Source: Struthidea cinerea
Lineage: Eukaryota; Chordata; Aves; Passeriformes; Corcoracidae
Length of the DNA: 64,000 bases
Assembly (NCBI GenBank): GCA_013397865.1
Contig: VZTI01001176.1
Location: 532,288 to 596,287 of the forward strand
Direction of reading: 5' to 3'
In this document: piece by piece, positions 24,301-36,561 of the stretch
Position numbering within the stretch: position 1 is the first letter of the stretch
Layout of the letters: each line of letters begins with the position of its first letter
Translations under genes and position numbers: made by a program
The notes under the pieces: generated by a model
The model's database searches: none
What the model was told of the DNA's origin: nothing
Seen by the model: the letters and a program-made list of their open reading frames with translations, nothing else

Positions 24301-27300
24301 CACAGAGAAGTTGTGGATGCCCCATCCCTGGAAGTGTTCAAAGCTAGTCTGGATGGAACTTTGAGCAATCTGATCCAGTGGAGAGTATCGCAGTCCATGG
24401 CAGGGGGAATTGAAACTAGATGATCTTTAAGGTTCATTCCAACCCAAACCACTCTGTGACTGTCTGAAAAGGAATGGAATTCTCACTTGTTTTTAGTGGG
24501 GAGGTGCTACCCAAGCAGACTTTGAGAACAATATTGTTTTATGTTAAGCAAATCAAACCCAATATCAAGGAACAGGTTGTAGGTCTCTTGCCTGTTTTCT
24601 GACTGGTGCTGAAACACTTGGCTGCACTCTAGTGTTCACAGCATATAGAGCACTGAAAGGCTCACAAAATCTGTTAAAACCTGTATCTGCGATAGGAATG
24701 AATGCAAGCACCGTGCAAAGACTTGAAGGGGTGGCTGCCCTTGCACTAGTGTGCTAGAGCTCTCGTGTAAGTTCAGGTGCCATGTTGCAAAAGTAGCATT
24801 TAAATAGAGACAGATCCACTGTAAATTATCTGCCATGGGCCAAAGCGACTGTAGACAAAATCCCTCTCGTGGCCAAGGTGGCTCAGAGTCTGAGAGTCTG
24901 TCATCGCCTTTTGACCGCGCTCTTTCTTGTTTTGTCTCCGTGCCGTTGCCTGCAGAGCCGCCCCGCGGGGCCATGGTTCCGCTTAGGGTTCGCAACAACT
25001 GGCGGCGCTCACAGTTTTTCTCCCAGTCAGGTAAATGCGGCGCTGAGAACAGCTCCAGCCCTTCTGCTGCTCCAGCCATAGGTGTCTTCGGACGTCAGGC
25101 TGGGGCAAAAGCTGATGATCACGGGGACTTGTTCTACCTCTCGCTTTTGTAGAAAATTTCTATTCCTGCTGCACAGTTGACAAAGAGCTGTTGGGTTGCA
25201 CATTGTTGTGATGCTCTGGTTTCAGGCACCCAAAAGAAATCCCTTGCCTATAAATACCTTTTCCTTAATTTCTTTAAATCAGTCTGATTTTCAAAGACGT
25301 TTGGATGCAAAATGGCAATGGTTCTCTTCGTAACTGTGGCTCTTGAATAGTGTAGTCCCATCCTTTTAGCATTGCTGTACTTTTTCCTTCCTTGCACTGA
25401 ATCACGAAGGGAAAAGTAGATCAAGGTAGGTAACACTCAGTGTCTGAACACTGCTAACGTCTGTGGCCAGAAGTAGATGGCATTAGCTAGTGTAGAGTAG
25501 AACCTGATAGTTAATATTGTGCTCCTCTATACCCAGATAAAAAGTAGTTTTGTTGGTGATGGGTGTAATCTGGTTTCTGATTTATTTTCTTGCAATTAGT
25601 CCTTGCATTTGGTTGTGGGAGCAAATAGGAAACTAACATAAAGCTCTTTTATACAGATATAGTGTAGATTTGTTTACAGGCTGAGGACATTTTGCTGTGT
25701 TAAATTTAATCTTTAATTGTTCTGTTTTTTTAATAGCTGATTCTGATAGTGGTGACAAATCAAATGTGAGTACCTTTTTTGCATTATTGTTTGGTTTAGC
25801 GATTTGTGTTTAGCAGAGATTAATTTTTTATGCAAACTGTCTTGTAACATGCCTAAACCAGAATAAGAATTTTTTTCTCATGGACATGTGAGAGGAAAAG
25901 TACAACCCAAATCAAGGCACAGTCCGAATCTGGAATTCATGCATTCTCCTCTTATCTGGAGCTAGATATACAGTGTTTGGTTGCTGGAGCCACTAAAGCT
26001 TCGCAATCTCAAAATAATATATAATCCTAAATTATCCATTCTATTTTAAATGCGTAGAAATGAAAGGACTTCATAATTCTTCTGTTTCCTCAATGAAACA
26101 AAAAAACCCAACACACCACAAATGCTACTCTGAAGTACACAGTATTTCACATTCTGTTTGTCATATAGAAATAGACATAATCTCTTCCTGTGAGATTCAA
26201 ATACTACTCGTAGTGGAAAGGAATATGACAGCAACTATCTAAAATTGCCCTTGATTATAATGATTTTAAACGTGTCGTGTAATAGGGTCCTTTGTGAAGC
26301 CTGAGGATTTATTTCATTTTGGATAAAAATTCAAAGCAAGACTATAGGCTGTTGTGCTGGCAGACAGAAGATGAGAGAATATTTTTTACAATATAAAATT
26401 GCTTTTCATATTGTGCAGAAGATTATAGAGAAGGAAAATATATATGTTCTTTAAATTTGAGTCCCTGGAGGTGGCTCTGTTCAGTGCTGCTTAGAGCTTT
26501 TTTAGGTTCTTTTTCCCCACTTCAGTTGAAGTTTCCCAAGCCTTTCTTCACAAACCAAATTATTCTTTTGTCATGTGGCTACCTATGGGCAATCCCAAGT
26601 GTCAGTGAAGCCAAGAATATTGTCTGCTAACTGAGGGAAACCTTATCTAGTTCTCAGTTTCCCATTGTACCACCATCAGACGGGCTTAATCAGGCAAAGT
26701 GCAGTTTTCTCTGGTAGCCGTGTGAAGTGCAGTGTCACAGTCTAATAGCTTGGTTTTCCTTCACGTAAGCGTTTCAATTTTTGGTCCTGGGATCCAGAAG
26801 AAGAGCGAAAGCGCCAGGAAAGGTGGCAGCATGAGCAAGAACGCTTGCTTCAGGTAGGGAAGAAACTGTATGTCTCCCACCGTGTGGTTCAGCTGTTGAA
26901 TTGTCCCTTTGGACAAAAGTTGGGCATTTTGTGTCATGTTTTCCACATCCTCTATGGATCCTTGAGTGAATTCTGTAGCAGTTCAGTGGTAAATGAGCAC
27001 ACACATATATGTTCTCTGTGATTTAGGCACTCTTATGTCTCCCTTCCCCACTCCATGGAAAGACCAAAAGGGCTTGGTCCTGCAATCCAGTGCAGAGTTA
27101 AACCGAATGTGTTGGTCCTCAATTATATTTAAGTTATGTTGAGCACAGACTGCAAAACAATTACTTGGAGCCACTTTGTCAAGACTGACAATTTGCTAAC
27201 CCTGATGTCTATGCAACTCTTCTTTAAAATGATGGTTTTAATAGATTTTTGTAGAATTCTGCTTTGTTCACAGGTTCTTCTTGGAAAATATCAAGCTGAG

Positions 27301-30300
27301 TTTGGACATGAAAGGATTTGGGTTTGAGGGGGTTTTGTGAGAGAGGGAAATACCTTCAAGACAACCATTAATTTTGCCTAATAGTAGAGTAAACTCTAAA
27401 AGTTCTAGGTTTGCGTCCTAGCTGGAGGAAATACAGTGGCCGTGAGAACCTGAATTTCCCAGTCAGTCAGGAGTGTCTTTTGAAACTATGATTAGCTTTG
27501 ATCCCAAAGAAACCGTATCTTTCTTCCATGTAACAGTAGAGCAAACTGTCAAAGGATGGAGAATAATAAAATGGGGTCTTTTAATCTTTTAAGGACTTGT
27601 GTGTCTCTATGCTTTCTTGAGATCATCTAATTTTGCACCTCTTAAAATGGTGTAAAATTGTCATAATAATTTTTCTGGCACATGTGGGTGCTCTCTCAAT
27701 AATAAATGCTTCTCTTCTGGATTAAGCAGATGTGGTTTCCAATTTGAACAGACATTGGAACTGGTGTAAGAGGGAAATGGAAGTCACCATTCTTCTCCAT
27801 ATTCAAACCAGTTCTGGCAAACAATTTTAAACACCTCTTTGAGATCTTTTTAGTGCAAAACTCTGTGAAAACAATTTTTAAGAAATCATCCCATCAAGGA
27901 AGAAAATAAGCTACTTAGCTAATTATAAGCTTACTCTCTTCAAATGTTTGCAAACTATTCACTTATCTTTTAAACTTGCATAGTTATTCATCATTCATTA
28001 AATTGTATTGGCATATCTCTTAAATTAGTACCAGTATCTGCAAAACCTGCTCATTTATATGCTACTTTGCTGAAGTTTTTAATGTACAACCATTGTCTCA
28101 GTGTTTCAGGGTCTGTGAAACATTTTTGAAACTTAATACAGTAAGATAAACAAGGAATTACTAATATTTTTGATCACAAACTTAATTTCTGACCAAAGAT
28201 TTTAAAAATTTTGACAAACTTCTTCTAATGTGTCAAAAGTTGCTTGAAGTTTGAAGGTGTTAAATGTAAATCCTAGAAAAAAGCGGGGAAAGTGAAAAAG
28301 AAGCTTTTTTTGACACCCATGGATGTTTCCAATTTTTATCTTTTTATTTCATCCTATTTCTGATTAAACCACTTTTAGCAAGTTCATTTTTGGTGTGGAG
28401 ATACTACACAATTGTCTCCTAATACTGAATGCTCTGAATTTACCTGCATTTCTACCCATGTACAGGAGAAGTATCAGAAGGAGCAGGACAAGCTGAAAGA
28501 GGAATGGGAAAAGGCCCAAAGAGAAGTTGAAGAGGAGGAGCGTAGATACTATGAGGAGGTATAACACTCAAAGGAGGAGGTTGTTTATTGCCCTTTCTTT
28601 TGTATTTAAATGCACCCACTTATGTAAAACAAAACAAATAATCCCATACCTAGATTAATGAAAAGCCTCTTTAAGGCTGAATTCTCAGGAGGATTGTTTC
28701 TCTTAAACACGGCTGTAGATGTTGAGGAAAAACATTTAAATATTTGGACAGGTATCCTCAGCACCTCCGCATAGGCGGAGGTGTCTAATTGCTGTGCAAG
28801 CCTGGGTGAGTCAGTACAGCTGCATCTGGGCACGCTCGGAGTTCCCTCCAGAGGCAGAGCCCTGTGTATTTTGGCATATACTTGGTGCCTAGACTTGGTG
28901 GAACTGCAGATGAAGTTGTTGTCTGCCTTGGGCTTGATCATGTAAGTATTTTGTAACTGGCCTTTAAAAAAAAAAAATCCACAGGAGATGTTCAAAGCTT
29001 GCAATTGTGGAATATTAACAGTCTATAAGATAGTGGTTGTTTTCTGTTGTATGTGGGTCATTATTGCAGGAAACTGGAAAATATTTGTATTTTAAGTTTG
29101 TCTATGCATTATGTAAATGAATGGTTTCTCATCTGTGCCTGACAGACATACTTGTGATCTAAACAAGAAATATTTTTTCAACTTTCAGAATAAGTTTTTC
29201 GTGTACCAAGGGTAATTTCATATTTTTATATTAAACTTAATACACTGGTGCTGTGAGAAACAGTAGTTCCATGCCAAGTGAAATATTCTTTCCTGTTTTG
29301 TAAATTCCATCTCAAACATGGCAATGGTAAAAGAAACGGAAGTGCAAAACCTTGAAGCAAATTAAAAATTGAGGTGTTACCATTATTCTTAGTACCACAA
29401 GCCCTTACCTAGCCATCTAAATATGGCACATAGCCAAACCTTAGTTTCCTTTTGTGTTTCATAAGCTCATTGTTTACGTTCTGTATTTTTAACCCCCACT
29501 CTCTCCTGATCCTCTTTCTTTAGGAACGTAAGATAATTGAGGATACTGTAGTTCCGTTCATTGTTTCTTCAAACTCTGCTGAGCTCCTCTCCTCTTCTTC
29601 CTCTACCACTGAAGGAAACAAGACAGTGGTGAGTTTCTCATGGAGTAGTAAGGCACTGAAGAGTAAGACATCTTTAGTGCAATGTTTAATCCTTTGCTAA
29701 AGGCTACCAAAGTCTAGGAGCAGGAAGAGGAAGAGTATTCCCTGGGTCCCTTCTCTAACTTGTGATACCTCAGAGTGCTGGAACTTAGAGATTTTCACAA
29801 CTGAATAGCTGTATTCCCAAGCAAACTGCTACCATCCCATTTTCAACTAGAGCAGAGTGATACTTTCTCTCTGCAGCTGCCTCTCTTCTTTAACTGGTGC
29901 TGTGAAAAGATCTGTTTCTTTTAATTATCTTCCAGAGCCAACAAAACCTTAAGTGGTTTCCCTGAATCCAAAATCTCGAATGTAAAATAGTGCTTTATGT
30001 GTATCTCAGATGAGACTGAATCCTACCTCCCCAGTTTTCCTCCTTTTCTCTCCCATCATCCATCCTAGAAAGCAGCAAAACAAACAGAGGAATGTTTGCT
30101 CTCTGGGTTTTTTATTTTACTCATGCAGCACAGAATGTTTACTTCAATGCATCTAGCATCTAATTAAATTAGTGTTTGCAGAGATCAGAGAATGACACCC
30201 CAGGTGAGATCACAGTAGAGTGAGTGTGGGATTCACAGACGTAATTTTCTCCTGCCTAAGGCACCTGCACCTAGTCATCTGCCCTTTTCCATTCGGCTTC

Positions 30301-33300
30301 TGGATTAGGAGTACTGTATCATTTGGCTCTCCTCTCACCGTTCCTGCCTCCTGTTCTCACTCATCCCTGTGCAGGGCCATCAGCCATGGCCAATTTTCCA
30401 CTTGGCTGTGTAGCAGTAACTTCCTTGGTGGAGTTGCTTATGCCACAGTCAGAACACTGCCTGCACCCAGAAGTGAAGGGTCTCATGCCATTGCTTACTC
30501 AAGCTCCACGAGTCCGGTGTGAACCACTCCAGTACCACTTTGGAAGTAGTACTGGTGTTGCCCTGTGAGGACGCTCGGGGCATGTGAGTAATGCTTTGCT
30601 TATAGGCAGAGGCAACAAGCTGAGGTCACTCACAAAGTCCTCGCAAGTCCAATGGGAGACTGTCTAGACTCTCAAAGTAATTGAAGGATTTCTGCCAAAG
30701 AGTATGTAATGGGAAGTTTTAATTTGCCATCCTTTACACCATAATTGCTCCCTAACTTATTTCATGCTCAGTTTAGTCCAACTAGTTGCTGTTTCAGCTA
30801 GAGTCTTTATTAAATCCAAAGTTGGCCTTACCAGGGTCAAATGATTCTACTATATAAATGTGAGATGTTCTTTTTGATGATAAGGTGTGTCAACACAATG
30901 TATCTAGGAGCAGCTGTACTTTTTCCATGTGTGTGCCAATGCCAAATTCAAAGGGAGCTCCTTGTTCCCTCTTCATCTGTCTTCTAGAACTCAACTGATT
31001 CAAACAGCTGTCCAGAGGAAGGCAAACAAAAAGAAGGTACAAAGCAGAAAAAGCTGCTCTGGGAGCAGGACGGTATGCCGTCTCTGAAAAGCAAGGAAAA
31101 CGAACTCTGGCAAGAAAAGAGGAGGTATGTATTAACCCTAAGCGTTTCATAACCCTGTGGAGCTTTGTGTTCTGTTGGCTTCTGGGATATCAGATGTGCC
31201 CGCAATTGACGCTGGAGCACCAGCACCCGATGGCCTGGATACAATACATCCTGATCAGTGTTCACTGGCCACGCAGGCTGACGCACGTGTGGCACTGCAC
31301 AGGGCTAGTTGTGCATATCAGAAGGCTTGTCTTTTCCTTGTGTGGCTTTGCCAAGAGGCTGTCACAGCAACCAGATCAAATCTTCGACAGCTCAGACATC
31401 TCTGTACATCACTGCTCTGTGTCTTGTGTCCATTTCACAAGTCATCTGAAGGAATAAAGGAGCAGTAGCTGTTTTCACTCAGAACCTGTGTGAAATTGCC
31501 TGGCTATCTTAGAAATGCCATACCCAAAATTGCCAGATGCTGTTTAAAGTCCTGGTCTTTGCTTAACTGATAATTAACAGGTTTCACAAAAGAGGACAGG
31601 CATCTAATGATGCTGAGCACTGTATAGAGAACATGGATAAAAGCTTTTTTTCTGTCAAAGAAGCCATTTTCCACAAATCCTAAATAATCCTCAGCACGTC
31701 TGAGTGACAGTTTGAGGTTAGCAGGAAGACTTGGACTGCTGGGAGACACAGTTGTTAATTCATTGAAGTTATTGTCATTACTTTGTCATTGCTGACACAA
31801 TAACAAAAATCTTTTTGTAAAAAAGAGACTGATATTCAGAAGTCTGATTTTGCCATTATATTCTAGGTGAATTTTTTCCTGGCTTTATTTATACAATGTG
31901 ACTTATTTTTATTGGCAGTGGAAATAAAGTGCTCTCAGGATACCCAGAGACTGGTATCTTGAAAGGAGGAAGTGAACAGGAGCACCACATGCTGGTGATG
32001 GAGCGCAGCTCACCTGCCAGGCTGAAACTGCCACTGACTCAGGGTGAGAGTAAGACTCTTCCTATGCATCTGTTCTTCTCCAGATAGAAATCAGGCAGAA
32101 ATCTAACTCAAAGAATTTTGGAAATTGACAGTATACATGTATCTTCAAAATTGGAATGTCTCAGACTAAAAATTTATTTTATGTTAACAAAGATGAATAT
32201 GTTAAGGTGAAAATTAACTTTTCTTGTTTTCATCAGAGATGAGAGTTTCTGCAGCAGGTATCTCGTTTATAGGCCTGCATGTTCACAGTAGCAGTTAAAA
32301 TGGTTATCTTTAATCTTTTACATAATCTTACATACATATAGGATTTATCTTGATACAGGGAGCATATTTCCAACACTTACTTTGTGTTTTGATACCTAAT
32401 TAGATTCTTTACGTCTGTTTCAGCCCAGGAAAAATCACTACATGTGATGTGTAATATTTTTAAGCCGAGCCTAAAGTGACACCTGCCTCCATTTCGTCAT
32501 TAGAAATGTCTAATGACATTTAAAGTTAATTTATTTTTTTTTAGCTCCCATAAGTATTTATGTTTTTGAAGGAAGGAATTTCCCCAAAGCATTGCTGTCA
32601 TGAGGGCCTCTCTTAAAAAAAAGGCCAATTCATGAATTTAACATCATTATCTATCTAATATAAGTGAACACTGGAAAGTAAATAAGTAGGACTAAAGACA
32701 GAAAGTGAATGCAAATTTTGAAATCAAGTTTTAGATTTTTGTTTTCAGTCCAGCATAAAAATTCATTATTCTAAAAAATGAAGTGTCTATGGATGGAAGA
32801 GTTTTCAGTGTTATTACTAGCTCCAAGTGCAAATTCAGTCTATTAAACTTGGTAGGTCTGCTTTTCTTGTCTTAATTTTATTGTATTCTTAGTGCTTTGA
32901 TAAAAGTTGCACAAAGAAAGAAAGCTGAATATATATTACCCAGCAACCCATCCTTGGGGAGCTGTAGTAGTAACTAAGCAAACTTAATGGTTTTGACAAT
33001 TTTAAACTACTTCTGCTAATAACCCTGCTTCAGGGTTTTTCTAGGTTCTTTTTAACAATTTGGTCCCCTGCAAATATTCTTACAGCTCCTTTCTTGCCTC
33101 TTAAAGCATCTCATCCTTGCTCCCTTCTTAAGCCCTTAAATAATCAGGCGTGTGGATTTATTGTCTTGACATCACAAATAGGTAACAGGCCTTTCCTAGG
33201 CCCCAGCAAAGTTTTCATTCTCTAAACCACATGGTTGGCACATGGCAGGGTAAGGCTTCTCCCCAGCCTGTGAGCCACAAAATTCACCTTGCAGGGTCCA

Positions 33301-36300
33301 GGTAATGCACTGTTTCTCAAAGATGGGATGGTTGGCTGCCTGGACATGACACAGATCATTGCTTATTGCAGGGAGGCTGTTGTTGTCACTGAGCCATCTG
33401 AAGCACAGAAGAAAATCACAAAGGAATTACTGTTTGTCAGTAGGTTTATGGAGAGCAGTGACTATACCACCATCCCTTTAACTCCTGCTGTTGAGAAGTT
33501 TGTATCCCCTGGCACCACAGAGGTTTCAGTCTCTCTGGTGCTTCCTTAATTATGACAGCAATACTTTATTTTCCCAAGTGTTATTTGTGGATGGCTGTTT
33601 GACCTTGCCCTTTCCCCTTCAGAAATAGATTCAGCAGCAGGGTAGGTCACATGTATGTGAAGGTAATGCAAAGGAACGATGTTCCACAGAGGTCTTCTGA
33701 TGTACCAAAGCCTGTCTCTGACTTTGTGGGGGATTTCTGAGAAGTTTGTTTTAAGGAACAGTACATCTCTCTCCTTTATGGTGTGCCCACAAGCCATGAT
33801 GTTCTATCAATTTTGACAAAAGCATTTTGCCTCAAATGCTGAGTTTTCCCCACCTCTTGTTGTAGATGTCTCCTGGAATCAGCAGCTGCTGAGAAAGCAA
33901 TCTCCACAGTGTGCAGAGGACGGTCAGCAGAGACCATTCCTGGGCCAGACTGTGGGACAGCAACCGAGCTCCGCCGGGGAAGCAAGGAGGTGAGGACGTA
34001 AAGGTTACTGAAAAGATAGAGAAGTCCTACTTGCTCTGTTCTCCCTTATACTCCTGCTCAGCGTTCTCTCTTGGTTGTGTTTGATTAGTCCTGCAGTGTG
34101 AAGGCACCCTTCATGTCTGGCTTTCCCATCGAGACTGCTAACATTTATCTACTTTGTTGTTCATTAAGGCACCACGGTTACTAATTTCATGAGGGAGCAC
34201 ACCCCCTGCATGCCTCTCTCTTCTTTCTCCATAGCTCTTTTAGCACGTATCTGCATAACTTTTCATATGCTTAATTTGTTTTAAGTGCCTGAGACAAACG
34301 TTTATCGCTAAAAAGTAGCTAAATATGAGGGTGGGAACGTCAGGTTATGTCTGCCTCTTTGAAGCTGAAATCCAATAGCTTCATTCCCCATCTTCCAAAC
34401 ACACATCGATTGCTACTTTCTAGTCCTTCAAAGATTTTACCTTTTAAAAGAAGATACATGTAGAGTAGTATTTTCTTTCTGCTGTAAATTTTGGTGAGGT
34501 CTTCTTTCTTTGCTGCTTTGCCTTGTGCTTTTGAGTAAGCCTCACTGAACAGTAACACCAGTTCTTTTGGTAAATGTGGAAGCTGTTTGCCTAATAGTTA
34601 CAAAAAGTAGCTGTGTAATGAGACAGGAACATCTGTTTTCATTAGCGTATATATGAACACAGTGTTCTGCAGAACCTGTTACTTCTATGAAGGTTGTATC
34701 CAGTCAAAACTAATGTAAATTGAGGTTTGATTACCTATTCTTCCTAATAAACTGGCTGTGTGTGTGAGAAAATTGTTATTTAATCTGTAAACAGTTTTAA
34801 GCAGTTAGAGTTTGAATCAATCCTATGATTTCTGATAACAAAAACCATGGTTTTTCTCACCAAAGTCTTGCAGGGTAGCATGGATACAAATTAACCATTA
34901 ACCCAATAAAGGACCTTTTGGTGTTGGTAGCTTCCTTTTTACTCAGTGAAGGGCCGACAGAGAGTGTAGTGTGGTGTGGTGTGACTTGTCTTAACCCTTC
35001 TTCATCACGGTGGGAGCTATGATGGATTGGTGGGGTGGGCAGGAGTCTCCACACGGCTGATTACCTTGTGAGTTCCCTGACTGAGCAGCAGCGAGCAGAC
35101 TAAGACTCAGAACCAAAACTCCTGAAATTCCCTAGCTCAAATTTCTCCGTACAAAACCTGTTTTTATTTGTTGTTCAGCTGTAGTAATGCATCTTCTCTG
35201 CTGTATTTTAGGGCGGGCTATCATGAGAACTTCCGTTCTGGGCCGTCATCTCCCTGCTCTCCTGCTGCTCTGAGTCAGTCACCCAACAGGTACTAAAGGT
35301 CAATAAGGAATTTTGCAGACCAGACACATCTTGTAGTTGCTGGTGAACTGCCAGAGTGAAAATCACATTAGTATTATGTGGATGCACTATTAAGTCCGCT
35401 AAATGTTGCAATTCATAACTGTCCATGGGATAAACATGCAGCTCCTTCTCCCATATTTCTTGCCTGCTTCAGTGGTATATTATGTTTTCAAATAACACAG
35501 TTCAGAAAGCAGCTTTAGAACTCTGCTTGATCATTGGAATTTCAATAAAATTGAAATGGGACAGTATAGACCTCAGTAAAGTGTGAGCTCAGAGCACTTA
35601 AGCCAAAGGATGTCTTCATTGTCACATGCTCAGGAGTAAGGTCTGTTCTAGACATTGTCACTTGCTGATTTAAAAAGAAATTCTTCTTTATTTCCAAACT
35701 AGAAATGCATTTTGCTTTTTTGCTGATTTTTAATTTGCCCACAATCATGCTAATCTCCTAGAAATTTGATTCTCTCGAGCACTCTGTACATCTTTCAGTG
35801 AGTTATGTGTACCAACTCTAAATAAATGTTAACTGTAGCCTGATTAAATCACTGATAATTTGGGGTATGTTAAAATCAGTTTGCTTATTAAATAGGGTAA
35901 AGTAAAACAACACAGAACACAGCAAGTTTAACTTTCTATTTAAATTACATTTTTCTTCACGTTTCAGAGCAAAGCCCTCTTTCTGATGTCACTTGCATTG
36001 GGACATGAAGCTATTGGGAATTTTTTACATGAACTATTTATTTTGTTTTTGTAACTGTAGCTGCCCTTTTGGTGGGATTGCAGATAATTTTCTTGCTAAA
36101 GGTCGATAGTTGTGATAGCTACTTCATATTATTTAGCAGCTATGTTCTTAGCTGAGAAGCTTTTCTATGACCTTTTCCTGAAATAAATCTTAGTTTTGTA
36201 AACAATGGATGGGATGTAATTCATTTTTCCACTAAAACATTAGAAAACTTAAAAATTTCCCAAGGTGCTCTTGTAGTAACTCTGATAGTGGAGAAGAAGT

Positions 36301-36530
36301 AAAAACAAAGGTGAACTCAGGAATAACACTGAAGCAGAAGGGTTAAGGTTGTAGGAGTGGAGAAAAAAAACCAGCAAAGTTATTCTAAAAGGAATAATGA
36401 TAGTGAAGCAACAAGACAGTCATGTGTCTGTGCTGTCTGTGTACATGGTGGGCTCAAGAGTAGAAGCAAGGACAATTTTCTAATTGTCATGAGTTTTTCT
36501 GCTGCTTCTGTCTCTCTTTCTCTCTCTTTT

Positions 36531-36561
<31 letters not shown>

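Noticed and set aside
33289..33549. 86-codon open frame in a LIMCH1 intron that reads like a protein, with a possible acceptor at 33371
   Set aside because: No likeness to LIMCH1. Read from that acceptor in the LIMCH1 phase a stop comes within about 110 nt, and no donor fits. A decayed retrocopy or chance frame cannot be told apart here.
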